This document shows, piece after piece, positions 1 to 7,676 of a stretch of 19,302 nucleotides of DNA (position 1 is the stretch's first letter; each line of letters starts with the position of its first letter). The position numbers and the translations under genes were made by a program. The notes under the pieces are model-generated. The model made no database searches and was not told where the DNA came from. It worked only from the letters and a program-made list of their open reading frames with translations. Source of the DNA: Bacteroidales bacterium (GTDB lineage: Bacteria; Bacteroidota; Bacteroidia; Bacteroidales; VadinHA17); the NCBI GenBank assembly GCA_012514255.1, contig JAAZAP010000145.1, positions 1 to 19,302 of the forward strand. The letters are read 5' to 3'.

Positions 1-717
1 ATGCTGATACTATTTTGTTACATTTGGAGAAGTTTTTCCCCGGAGTACGGTATAAAGATAGCAAGAAGATCTCTCCCCATGGCGGTGACACTCACCGATT
101 ATGACCTTCCCGATGCCTTCCTGTTCAGTGAGGGTGCCACGGGGATTCTGGTCTGGCAGCCGCAGGAGACGGTCATTGTGCTGGGACAGTCAAACAGTAT
201 TGAATCCAGTCTGTGCATGGAAGCAGTTGCAGCCGACAAGCTGCGTGTTACCAGGAGGCCGTCCGGTGGCGAAACAGTGATACTGACCCCGGCCACAGTC
301 GCTTTTACCGTTGCAAAACACTTCCCGGCTATGATCAGGTTCAGGGAATTTTTCAGCATGGTCAACAGTGTTGTCATTGAAGGACTGTCGGGTATGGGTG
401 TGAGCGACCTGGGCTCCAGGGGAATCTCTGACATTACAATCGGCAACCGTAAAATCCTGGGATCATCAATGCGGAAGGTGAGTGATAAACTGGTGTATCA
501 TGCTGTACTGAACCTGGCTGAGGATCCTGCCCTGTTCACCAGGTACCTGCGTCATCCGGGCCGTGAGCCCGGCTACCGTGCCGGAAGAAGTCACCACGAA
601 TTTGTAACCTCACTTGCAGGAGAGGGATACCTCTTCAACCACGACGAGGTGATGTCAATGCTCAACAAACGGCTGGGAGGGCTCATGGTTCTCAGGTCTG
701 CTGTCCGATCACATTGA
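1..717 (+). CDS. LplA-family lipoate/octanoate protein ligase (left end may be incomplete)
   Basis: Member of the biotin/lipoate ligase catalytic family, whose members attach lipoate or octanoate to lysines of 2-oxoacid dehydrogenase E2 subunits and GcvH in the cytoplasm. Visible motifs are the VLGQSN strand (about residues 60-65), RRPSGGETV at 85-93 (family pattern RRxSGGG), and GNRKILGSS at 148-156, whose Lys151 matches the lysine that contacts the lipoyl-adenylate. HPGREPGYRAGR follows near the C-terminus. The third glycine of the usual GGG is Glu here, so activity on free lipoate versus octanoyl-ACP cannot be decided. At 238 residues it fits single-domain members. An ATG occupies bases 1-3, so the true start may lie outside the window; Met27 (base 79) is an alternative start that still precedes the recognisable fold. 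The 3' end overlaps the convergent murB by 26 bases. I am fairly sure of the family, less of the substrate. Confidence 0.8.
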   Translation: MLILFCYIWRSFSPEYGIKIARRSLPMAVTLTDYDLPDAFLFSEGATGILVWQPQETVIVLGQSNSIESSLCMEAVAADKLRVTRRPSGGETVILTPATVAFTVAKHFPAMIRFREFFSMVNSVVIEGLSGMGVSDLGSRGISDITIGNRKILGSSMRKVSDKLVYHAVLNLAEDPALFTRYLRHPGREPGYRAGRSHHEFVTSLAGEGYLFNHDEVMSMLNKRLGGLMVLRSAVRSH

Positions 718-1735
718 CCTCCCTTTCCAGTGTTATCCCGAACATGGCATGTACCGATTCTTTTACCTGTTCCGAAAACTCAAGGATCTCTTTTCCTGTC
801 GCATTGCCATAATTAACAAGTATCAGTGACTGTCTGTCATAGCATCCTGTGTCATTAATCCTGGATCCCTTCCATCCTGCCTGTTCTATCAACCAGCCTG
901 CTGATATCTTGTAAAGATCTCCCTGCCTGTGAAATCTTATCAGCGGGTGTGACCTGAAAAGCCGCTGAAACTCAGCTTCACTGACAAAAGGATTCTTGAA
1001 AAAACTGCCTGCATTGCCCAGGGTAGCCGGATCAGGTAACTTCGCTCTCCTGATTGATGCAATAACAGCCGAGATATCCCTTACACAGGGATCAGTTATG
1101 TTCCTCTTTGCCATCTCTTCCCTGATGCCTCCATAATCAAGCCGTGGCCAGGGTTTCTTTGACAGCCTGAGATGTACCGAACAGATAACAACCTTATTCT
1201 TAAGCTTTCTCTTGAATACACTGTCCCTGTAACTGAACTCGCACTCACTATTATCAAATACCAACCATTCCCTCTTTCTCAGTTGAAAGGCTTTTACCCT
1301 GAGAATTACATCGGCTGCCTCTGCACCATATGCACCTATGTTCTGCACCGGAGCTGCGCCGGCTGTACCCGGTATAAGAGAAAGGTTCTCAATTCCCCAC
1401 CAGTTTCTGGTAACAGCATAATCAACAAGGTCATTCCATAGAACACCCGATCCCACCTCAATATCCACTGATGATTCGTCCTCCTTAATTATACTAACTC
1501 CATCTATCTCATTTTTAATCACAACTCCTTCAAAAGGACCTGTGAAAAGAATATTGCTTCCCTGACCCAGCAGCAGAAGTTTATTCATGTTGTCCGACAT
1601 CTTGCTGAATCCGGGGAAATCGAGTAGTTCGGTCAGATCATCCGGTCTCTTCAGATGAAACAGATGAGAAGCAACTACATTAACACCGAACGTATTGTAT
1701 GGCAAGAGGCTGATATTTTTCCGGTAACAGATCAT
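692..1735 (-). CDS. murB: UDP-N-acetylenolpyruvoylglucosamine reductase MurB
   Basis: FAD-dependent cytoplasmic enzyme that reduces UDP-GlcNAc-enolpyruvate to UDP-MurNAc with NADPH, the second committed step of peptidoglycan precursor synthesis. The protein opens with LLPYNTFGV, typical of MurB N-termini. It carries the FAD-binding LGQGSNILF, NLSLIPGTAGAAPVQNIGAY, YRDSVFK with the active-site Arg, GNAGSFFKNP with the catalytic Ser, and LEREVNVIG with the catalytic Glu near the C-terminus. The frame stays open to an ATG at 1828, but that would overlap the divergent murA start. I chose the ATG at 1735 (347 residues) because it puts the conserved NTFG motif about 12 residues from the start, as in the E. 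coli enzyme. An ATG at 1792 is possible. No strong ribosome-binding site supports any choice. It is transcribed away from murA, which catalyses the preceding step. Confidence 0.93.
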   Translation of the reverse strand: MICYRKNISLLPYNTFGVNVVASHLFHLKRPDDLTELLDFPGFSKMSDNMNKLLLLGQGSNILFTGPFEGVVIKNEIDGVSIIKEDESSVDIEVGSGVLWNDLVDYAVTRNWWGIENLSLIPGTAGAAPVQNIGAYGAEAADVILRVKAFQLRKREWLVFDNSECEFSYRDSVFKRKLKNKVVICSVHLRLSKKPWPRLDYGGIREEMAKRNITDPCVRDISAVIASIRRAKLPDPATLGNAGSFFKNPFVSEAEFQRLFRSHPLIRFHRQGDLYKISAGWLIEQAGWKGSRINDTGCYDRQSLILVNYGNATGKEILEFSEQVKESVHAMFGITLEREVNVIGQQT

Positions 1736-1756
1736 ACTGACAATATTAGAGAAAAA

Positions 1757-1787
1757 TTTCCTGTCAAAAGATATCTTTATAGTTTTG
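1757..1787 (+). promoter_or_regulatory. Candidate murA promoter (Bacteroidota type)
   Basis: An exact match to the Bacteroidota -7 consensus TAnnTTTG (TAGTTTTG, 1780-1787) lies 31 bases before the murA ATG. It is preceded, with a 19-base spacer, by TTTC at 1757-1760, one mismatch from the TTTG -33 box. The site lies in the murB-murA intergenic region if murB begins at 1735. It was found by eye and not tested statistically. Confidence 0.45.
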
Positions 1788-1818
1788 TGCATGGATAAAT
1801 TCACTGAAAATCTGAAAA

Positions 1819-3129
1819 ATGAAATCATTCGAAGTGACAGGAGGTTGTAAGCTTAGCGGGGAGATCACACCGCAGGGAGCAAAAAATGAGGCCCTGCAGG
1901 TTTTGAGTGCAGTGATGCTTACTGATGAAGAGATAATTATCTCCAACATACCGGATATCGTTGACGTCAGGCTCATGATTGAGATGCTGGCCGACCTGGG
2001 AGTGAAAGTGAAGCGTATCACTGCCGACAGTTATAGTTTCAGAGCAATCGACGTGACGGCAGACAGGATGTATGATCCCGGTTTTCTGAAAAAGGCATCC
2101 GATCTCAGGGGATCGGTCATGTTAGCCGGGCCGCTGCTGGCGAGGCATAAGAGGTCAGTGATACCAAGACCCGGTGGTGACAAGATTGGAAGAAGAAGGA
2201 TGGACACACATATAACCGGTTTCCAGAAGCTGGGTGCGACTGTTGAATATGACTGTGAACCGGGATGCTTCAGGTTAACCGCAAAGTCACTCAAAGGAAC
2301 ATATATCCTCCTTGATGAGCCTTCAGTCACGGGAACAGCCAATATGATCATGGCCGCAGTGAAGGCAGAGGGTATAACTACTATCTACAACGCTGCCTGT
2401 GAGCCCTATATCCAGCAACTATGCATAATGCTGAACAATATGGGAGCCAGTATAAGCGGCATAGGTTCAAATCTTTTGACTATCAGCGGAGTGGATGAAT
2501 TGCACGGTTGCCGGCACCGTATCCTTCCTGATATGATCGAGACAGGTTCATTCCTGGGTCTGGCTGCTATAACCGGATCATCACTGCGTATTAAAAATGC
2601 CGGTATACCGCATCTGGGAATCATACCTGAAAGATTCAGGCAACTGGGGATCAGGTTTCATTTCGAAGGTGATGATATCATTGTGCCTGAGCAGGACACC
2701 TATGAGATACAGAATAACATAGACGGCTCCATACTGACCATTTATGATCATCCATGGCCCGGGTTAACGCCTGATCTTATCAGTATACTTCTGGTGGTTG
2801 CAGTTCAGGCCAGGGGCAGTGTTCTCATTCACCAGAAGATGTTTGAAAGCCGACTCTATTTTGTAGATAAACTCATTGATATGGGTGCGAGGATCGTTCT
2901 GTGTGATCCGCACCGTGCCACTGTAATAGGTCTTGAGCGGCGACAGCAACTGAGAGGTATCACCATGTCGAGTCCGGATATAAGGGCGGGGATGGCTCTG
3001 CTCATTGCCGCCCTCAGCGCCGATGGCAAAAGTCTGATCCATAATATTGAACAGATAGACAGGGGCTACCAGGAGCTCGAAATCAGACTTAACAGCCTTG
3101 GCGCCCGGATAAGAAGGATAGATTTCTGA
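1819..3129 (+). CDS. murA: UDP-N-acetylglucosamine 1-carboxyvinyltransferase MurA, aspartate-type active site
   Basis: Transfers enolpyruvate from phosphoenolpyruvate to UDP-GlcNAc, the first committed step of peptidoglycan synthesis, in the cytoplasm. The 436 residues cover the whole two-domain EPSP-synthase fold. KNEAL at 22-26 holds the Lys-Asn pair of the substrate site. PGLTPD (about residues 315-320) carries the base corresponding to E. coli Asp305. FESRLYFVDKL and DIRAGMAL match the C-terminal conserved blocks. The mobile-loop motif reads PGGDKIGRR: residue 121 is Asp (codon 2179-2181) where E. coli has Cys115, the residue alkylated by fosfomycin. Asp-type MurA enzymes, as in mycobacteria and chlamydiae, are active but fosfomycin-insensitive. 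Diverges from murB, with only 13 bases between its stop and the convergent amidase remnant. No strong SD precedes the ATG, as is usual in this phylum. Confidence 0.95.
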   Translation: MKSFEVTGGCKLSGEITPQGAKNEALQVLSAVMLTDEEIIISNIPDIVDVRLMIEMLADLGVKVKRITADSYSFRAIDVTADRMYDPGFLKKASDLRGSVMLAGPLLARHKRSVIPRPGGDKIGRRRMDTHITGFQKLGATVEYDCEPGCFRLTAKSLKGTYILLDEPSVTGTANMIMAAVKAEGITTIYNAACEPYIQQLCIMLNNMGASISGIGSNLLTISGVDELHGCRHRILPDMIETGSFLGLAAITGSSLRIKNAGIPHLGIIPERFRQLGIRFHFEGDDIIVPEQDTYEIQNNIDGSILTIYDHPWPGLTPDLISILLVVAVQARGSVLIHQKMFESRLYFVDKLIDMGARIVLCDPHRATVIGLERRQQLRGITMSSPDIRAGMALLIAALSADGKSLIHNIEQIDRGYQELEIRLNSLGARIRRIDF

Positions 3130-3142
3130 TCTGCGTACGCTG

Positions 3143-3763
3143 TTACTGGCACATATGCTTCAGGTAGTCCACCAATCCCTCGTAAATTTTAACTGCCATC
3201 TGCTGCCGGAACTCCGGATCAGCAAGCTTCTCCTCATCTTCGGCATGGGTCATGAAGGCCTGCTCAACGAGGACTGCCGGAAGCTGCGAAGCGCGGGTGA
3301 AAGTGTAGTTGAATGCTCCCACCACGCCAAACTCCTCAAGTCCTGTCTCCAGAAGTCTGTCATAGATGGTCTGCGCCAGCGGCGCCCAGAAGGGACTGTG
3401 CCAGTAGGTGCTTGTCCCTGCCACCAAAAGGTATCCCCTGCCGCTGCTATTCAGTATCACTCCCGGACCGAGCTCTGACCTTATCGGTCCGTCCAGCCGG
3501 GGCGCACCGAGATTGTAAACCAGCCTTGCCTCCTGTCCGCGGGAGCCACTGAAGCTCACCCCTGTTCAGGGTGATTTTCCTACCCGCGCGGTCCGCTACA
3601 AAGAGAGCGGTCAGATCAAGTTCAACAGGCTGACCCTTTGCCCCGTGAACTTCCCTGGCACGAGGCCGGGATACCTCAGTGGCAGTCTGTATTGTTTTGC
3701 CCGTGGTACTGCATCCTGCAACCACGGCAACTGAAGCCATTAAAATTATAAGGTTCTTTTCAT
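3143..3763 (-). pseudogene. Frameshifted lipoprotein with C-terminal half of an N-acetylmuramoyl-L-alanine amidase (Amidase_3) domain
   Basis: Amidase_3 enzymes cut the MurNAc-L-Ala bond of peptidoglycan. An ATG at 3763-3761 overlaps the upstream gene's stop as ATGA, but that frame stops after five codons. Adding one A to the AAAA run at 3757-3760 would restore the start MKKNLIILMASVAVVAGC, a textbook lipoprotein signal. A second shift lies in GGGG (minus strand, 3559-3562): removing one G joins residues ...KITLN to VSFSGSRGQEAR... The repaired protein would be about 207 residues. Its last 90 match the end of amidases (GTSTYWHSPFWAPLA, then LPAVLVEQAF with the catalytic Glu, then EKLADPEFRQ). 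The preceding DPGHGG block and the zinc His and Glu ligands are absent, replaced by about 80 unrecognised residues. It is either a decaying gene with an internal deletion or sequence error combined with a divergent domain. Two compensating one-base errors in short homopolymers make sequencing error a real possibility. Confidence 0.7.
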
Positions 3764-6546
3764 CTGTAAAGCAGGTATTTCTGTCTTATATCCATGAACT
3801 CCTTCACATCATCCTGGCAGGCTTTAATCACCTCCTCCACCGTAACCCCGGGCTCATTCAACTGCCTTATCAGCGCCGGCGGGTTCCATACCAGTGAATC
3901 GGGACTGGTTTTCCTGTATGCATCAATTATATGGAGCGAGGCTTCCACAGACCTGTAGGTGGACGGGTTGGTGAGAATTATCTCCACTCCGCCGCACATC
4001 TGGTTCCAGGGCTTGCCACTGCGGTTATATCCCGCTCCTGCTGAGCGGGGGATAAAGTAGAGAGGACGGAAGTATGCACCCCTGACACCTCGTGAGTTGA
4101 GGTCGGCTGCCGCCTTTTCGGCATTGACCCATGGTGCGCCGGTAACGATAAAGGGTTTGGTCATGCCTCTTCCCTCCGACATGTTGGTCCTCTCAAAGAG
4201 GCACTGACCCGGATAAACGACGGTAGTCTCCCAGTTGTCGATATTCGGAGAGGGCATCACCCACTGGAGGCCTGTCTCATTCCACATCATGCTCCTGCGC
4301 CATCCCTTCATCTTTATTACTGTCAGGTCAGCGCCATAACCCTCATCTTCGTTCCACATTGTTGCCAGCTCACCGTGAGTCATCCCGTGTCTCAGAGGCA
4401 GACGGTGACGGTAGATGCTTATGGTGTCATGCATCGGTCCCTCCACCACGCGTCCTCCCAGCGGATTGGGTCTGTCAAGGACGATAAAGGGGATGCCTTC
4501 CTTTGCGCATGCTTCCATGGCATGAGACATTGAGAACTTGAATGTGTACCAAGCCGATCCCACTCCCTGTATGTCGAAGAGCATCACGTCGATGCTGTCA
4601 AGCCATTCGCGCTTTGGCGCCCAGGAGTCGCCATAAAGGCTGTATACCGGTATGCCGGTGACAGGGTCTTTCTCACCGTTGTCAAAGATGCGCCCGTGCT
4701 GTGCTCCCCTCACACCATGCTCGGCGCCGAAGAGTGCCACCAGGTTAACGCCCGGCGTTGTGGCCAGGATATCAATGGTACTTCGCATATCTGTGCCCAC
4801 CGCTGATGGATTGGTGATCAGGCCTACTCTCCTGCCCCTGATAAGGTCAAGGTTGTCATCAACCAGCACGTTCACTCCCGGTGTCACAGCAGGTACCGGT
4901 AGAGGAGGTCTCTTAATGCCGTCATAGAACTCAGCCAGCACCGGTTCAAGGGCCGGGGCATCGGCAAAGGCAAACCCGGTAACAGCCATCTTCCTGATGA
5001 CACTTTCATTCCCGAAGCGGTCAACAGCTGACACTGCAATGCTGTCAAGCTTAAGGAAAGCCTGGTCAGCACTCCTGACATTCCCGCGCCTGGTACGCCC
5101 CAGGAAAGCGCGGTTAACAGTGAAGGCAGGTATTGCATCGGTGGTCACACCACTGCCGTGGATATTCTGGTTCCACTGTGATCCGTACCTGTAATAGACC
5201 ACTGTCCGCCCCACATCGGCCGGATCAGGATGGGTCCAGGAGAGATGCAGATTTCCGTTCTCAGCCTTCATTGTAATAACCGGGGGTGCCGGCGCCTTTG
5301 TGTCGAGCCATGGCATGGGCGGCACCAGGGCAGGTCTGCGGTAAGGGCCGTCAGCGACAGCCTTCACCAGCTCCGGAGAGTTGACCAAGGGTCCTATGCT
5401 CCAGTGTATGACACCGGGACTCTCAGGCAGAAGGCCCCGCGTGACCATGATCTGGTTCACTGTCTCATCGGCGGCCCGGGATGTGGGTGAGAGCCCGATG
5501 CTGATACCCGGCCATAGATGACGCCCCTTCAGGTTCTCATCCTTCCACCAGCCCAGCAGCACCGGGAAGCTCTGGGCAATCTGGTTGATGGGCCAGTAGA
5601 GCTGCGGAGAGTAATAGTCTATCCACCCCTTGTTCAGCCAGAGCTTCGCGTCTGCATAAAGAGTCTCGTGCTGGTTGAATCCGCCTCCTATGGCAGGAGG
5701 ATTATAGGGTTGCCATATTCCAAACGGGCTGAGTCCGAACTTGACCCAGGGTTTCTCAGCCTTGATGCCTTTATAGAGTCTTTCAATAAAGATGTTGACA
5801 GCCTCCCTGCGCCAGTCGGAGCGCGAAAGCCTTCCTCCCGAAGCCTGGTAGGCCTGCCAGCTGCTGTCATCAGGAAAATCCTTGAAGTTGTTGTAGTCGG
5901 GATAAGGATAGAAATAGTCATCAAAATGGATCCCGTCAAGGTCATACCTTCGCACCAGGTCCATCACCACGTTGTATGAGTGATCCTGCGTGCCCTCAAG
6001 GGCGGGGTCCATCCACCAGTAGTTCTCCACCTCGAGCTTCAGCACCAGGTCCGGACGTTTTCTGACTATCGACGCGTCAGTGGGCGGCCCGCCCGCTGGG
6101 TGGTTTGCACGGTAGGGATTGAGCCAGGCATGCAGCTCGATGCCCCTGGCATGCGCCTCGTCAATCCAGAACTGCAGGGGATCATAGAAAGGATCGGGTG
6201 CCAGACCCTGTTCTCCGGTAAGATAGTATGACCACGGCTCCAGGTCACTCCGGTACATAGCATCACAGTGCGGCCGCACCTGAAAGATGACGGCGTTGAA
6301 GTTGTTCTTATGGAGCAGATCAAGAAGCACTATGGCTTCACTCTTCTGTTCATCAACGGAGAGGCCCGGTTTACTGGGCCAGTTGATGTTGGCTACGGTA
6401 GCAACCCAGGCGGCGCGGAACTCGCGCTCGGCGCCCGGGGTACGACCCGACGGGTCACACATTAAGGATTTCCTGGAGGTTGCACATCCTGCAATGGCAA
6501 CAGCCATCAGGAGTGAAAAAATACGGATAAGGGGGGTTCCTGCCAT
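3760..6546 (-). CDS. Lipoprotein fusing GHL10 glycoside hydrolase, FnIII-like linker and NamZ/DUF1343 exo-muramidase domains
   Basis: A 928-residue envelope lipoprotein. The signal peptide ends in AVAIAGC, with lipidated Cys21. Residues about 40-405 form a GHL10 (formerly DUF187) TIM-barrel-like domain: REFRAAWVATV, IFQVRPHCDAMYRSD, ELHAWLNPYRAN, DGIHFDDYFYPYPDY and YYSPQLYW are its typical strand motifs. Residues about 415-525 look like a fibronectin-III-like module (LHLSWTHPDP, AVDRFGNES). Residues about 555-928 are DUF1343/NamZ, with LITNPSA, ALFGAEHGVRG (Glu609), DIQGVGSAWYTF, DRPNPLGG and NMSEGRGMTKPF. From known families, E. coli DigH (GHL10) cleaves peptide-free peptidoglycan glycans and NamZ removes MurNAc from non-reducing glycan ends. 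I infer one polypeptide with endo and exo activity on denuded glycans. The stop overlaps the ATG of the amidase-like gene downstream, suggesting co-translation. Both catalytic modules look complete. Confidence 0.9.
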   Translation of the reverse strand: MAGTPLIRIFSLLMAVAIAGCATSRKSLMCDPSGRTPGAEREFRAAWVATVANINWPSKPGLSVDEQKSEAIVLLDLLHKNNFNAVIFQVRPHCDAMYRSDLEPWSYYLTGEQGLAPDPFYDPLQFWIDEAHARGIELHAWLNPYRANHPAGGPPTDASIVRKRPDLVLKLEVENYWWMDPALEGTQDHSYNVVMDLVRRYDLDGIHFDDYFYPYPDYNNFKDFPDDSSWQAYQASGGRLSRSDWRREAVNIFIERLYKGIKAEKPWVKFGLSPFGIWQPYNPPAIGGGFNQHETLYADAKLWLNKGWIDYYSPQLYWPINQIAQSFPVLLGWWKDENLKGRHLWPGISIGLSPTSRAADETVNQIMVTRGLLPESPGVIHWSIGPLVNSPELVKAVADGPYRRPALVPPMPWLDTKAPAPPVITMKAENGNLHLSWTHPDPADVGRTVVYYRYGSQWNQNIHGSGVTTDAIPAFTVNRAFLGRTRRGNVRSADQAFLKLDSIAVSAVDRFGNESVIRKMAVTGFAFADAPALEPVLAEFYDGIKRPPLPVPAVTPGVNVLVDDNLDLIRGRRVGLITNPSAVGTDMRSTIDILATTPGVNLVALFGAEHGVRGAQHGRIFDNGEKDPVTGIPVYSLYGDSWAPKREWLDSIDVMLFDIQGVGSAWYTFKFSMSHAMEACAKEGIPFIVLDRPNPLGGRVVEGPMHDTISIYRHRLPLRHGMTHGELATMWNEDEGYGADLTVIKMKGWRRSMMWNETGLQWVMPSPNIDNWETTVVYPGQCLFERTNMSEGRGMTKPFIVTGAPWVNAEKAAADLNSRGVRGAYFRPLYFIPRSAGAGYNRSGKPWNQMCGGVEIILTNPSTYRSVEASLHIIDAYRKTSPDSLVWNPPALIRQLNEPGVTVEEVIKACQDDVKEFMDIRQKYLLYR

Positions 6547-6575
6547 ATGGATATCATTTTAATGGTGGACTGTTA

Positions 6576-6583
6576 CAAATTTA
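6576..6583 (-). promoter_or_regulatory. Candidate -7 box for the GHL10-NamZ gene
   Basis: On the minus strand TAAATTTG matches the Bacteroidota -7 consensus TAnnTTTG exactly and lies 29 bases before the ATG at 6546. No convincing TTTG -33 box is found at the expected distance, so this is only a candidate. Confidence 0.3.
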
Positions 6584-6654
6584 AGAAACCTCTCAGGCTG
6601 GGGTCAGGCCAGATGAAAATTACATGAGGTTATACAACATATATCATACAAATT

Positions 6655-6776
6655 CAGTCGGCAGTCGGCTGTCAGCAGTCAGCAGTCTGAGACAACGACG
6701 AAGGAGCGGACTCATTCCCGCACTCGCAGTGTCAGGACAACACTCTGTGCTCCTGCTGCCGACTGGTACTGCTGAC
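6655..6776. repeat. Intergenic repeat element with short repeats in inverted arrangement
   Basis: The left edge holds back-to-back AGTCGGC/AGTCAGC-type heptamer repeats (CAGTCGGCAG at 6655-6664; GTCAGCAGT at 6671-6679 and again at 6678-6686). The right edge holds the complements: CTGCCGACTG at 6756-6765 and ACTGCTGAC at 6768-6776. The core of about 70 bases is GC-richer than its surroundings and non-coding in appearance; AGGAGC near 6712 pairs with GCTCCT near 6749. The element fills the space between the leftward glpR and the leftward GHL10-NamZ gene. From memory, interspersed repeats made of such GTCGGCA-type units occur between genes in Bacteroidota genomes, but this was not checked. Depending on the strand read, its ends could pair and act as a transcript end for glpR. 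Confidence 0.55.
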
Positions 6777-6781
6777 TCAGC

Positions 6782-7546
6782 TTATACAAGCGTCACCTCT
6801 ATGCCTTTCTCGCGGATTATCTGAATGATATTGCCAGGTGCATTCCGGTCAGTAATAATGTGGTGCACCTTGGAAAGGTTGCAGATCTTACCGAATCCCC
6901 TTTTCCCAAATTTGGTGGAGTCAGCCAGCACTATCACCTCCTGGGCGGCATTGATCATGTACTGGTTGAGGTGGGCCTCCGCTATGTTGCTTGTCGTCAG
7001 TCCCTCATCCAGATCCAGACCGTCAATGCCCAGGAACAGCTTGCTGCAGATCATCTCTGTCAGCAGTGACTCGGCATACGGTCCTATCACTGAAGCTGAG
7101 CTCTTGCGAAGCGATCCCCCAAGCTGAATGATGTCAACATTCGGTTTGTAGCTGAGGATAAGTGAGACCTTTACTGAGGGAGTGATGACGGTAATGGGAT
7201 CAGTGATGGTGATATGCTGTGCAAAGATCAGGACAGTGGTGCCGGAAGCAATGATGATCCTGTCATTCTTTTCCAGCAACCCGTTGGCAGCTTCAGCTAT
7301 CCTCCTCTTTTCATTCACCTGCACCTTTTCCTTCTCGTCAATATGCCTGTCAATGGTCAGGGAACTGACCGGACCGGCACTGCCATGCGACCGGATGAGC
7401 AGCCTGCGATCCTCAAGATCTTTCAAATCCTTTCGAACCGTAACTTCAGAAACTCCCAACCGTAAGCTGAGGTCATGCACTCTCACATAACCCTCCTTTT
7501 CAAGTTCAGCCAGTATTATCTTGTGGCGCTGAGCAATGTTTCTCAT
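6782..7546 (-). CDS. glpR: DeoR-family transcriptional regulator, probable glycerol-3-phosphate repressor GlpR
   Basis: A 254-residue protein of normal length for the DeoR family of sugar-phosphate-responsive repressors. An N-terminal winged helix-turn-helix (residues about 6-58) contains the DeoR recognition pattern LRLGVSEVTVRKDLKDLE, followed by the LIRSHGSAG turn. The C-terminal DeoRC sensor domain (about 75-235) shows the phosphate-binding SGTT at 101-104, GGSLRKSSASVIGP, LFLGIDGLDLDEGLTT and LADSTKFGK. The last motif carries the Asp and Lys that bind phosphorylated effectors in this family. Specificity is assigned by position: it is divergent from glpD with a 202-base shared control region, and glpT and a glycerophosphodiesterase lie downstream in the same cluster. 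I infer that it represses this cluster and is released by sn-glycerol-3-phosphate. If the cluster's inducer is another sugar phosphate, the symbol would be wrong, but the family call is secure. Confidence 0.85.
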   Translation of the reverse strand: MRNIAQRHKIILAELEKEGYVRVHDLSLRLGVSEVTVRKDLKDLEDRRLLIRSHGSAGPVSSLTIDRHIDEKEKVQVNEKRRIAEAANGLLEKNDRIIIASGTTVLIFAQHITITDPITVITPSVKVSLILSYKPNVDIIQLGGSLRKSSASVIGPYAESLLTEMICSKLFLGIDGLDLDEGLTTSNIAEAHLNQYMINAAQEVIVLADSTKFGKRGFGKICNLSKVHHIITDRNAPGNIIQIIREKGIEVTLV

Positions 7547-7595
7547 TAGTATTTACCGTACTCCGGTTTTATTGGTCACCCCGTAAAGGTAAAAA

Positions 7596-7603
7596 CAAAA
7601 GTA
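7596..7603 (-). promoter_or_regulatory. Candidate -7 box for glpR
   Basis: TACTTTTG on the minus strand matches TAnnTTTG exactly, 49 bases before the glpR ATG, in a very A/T-rich stretch where chance matches are likely. The -33 position holds only a T-rich run rather than TTTG. Confidence 0.3.
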
Positions 7604-7631
7604 AAAATAAACAACAAAAATAAAATCTTGA

Positions 7632-7668
7632 GAAAATAAAAATATTACGAATAGTTATTTTTTCTTTC
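7632..7668. promoter_or_regulatory. Imperfect palindrome, candidate regulator operator
   Basis: Two 12-base arms (7632-7643 and 7657-7668) are reverse complements at 10 of 12 positions, separated by 13 bases containing TTACGAATA. The site sits between the divergent glpR and glpD start regions, just upstream of the proposed glpD -33 box. That is a plausible place for the DeoR-family protein encoded next door to act on both genes. Low sequence complexity weakens the case. Confidence 0.3.
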
Positions 7669-7676
7669 CTTTTTGT

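Noticed and set aside
1736..1828. Longer murB beginning at the ATG ending at 1828
   Set aside because: It would overlap the murA start on the opposite strand and add 31 residues absent from other MurB proteins before the conserved NTFG motif.
3559..3760. Phase variation by slippage in the amidase gene
   Set aside because: The two tracts are only four bases long, too short for typical slippage-based switching; sequencing error or plain decay is simpler.
6624..6824. Small plus-strand open frame across the intergenic repeat
   Set aside because: It is made mostly of repeat-element sequence, runs into the antisense of glpR and has no ribosome-binding site or domain.
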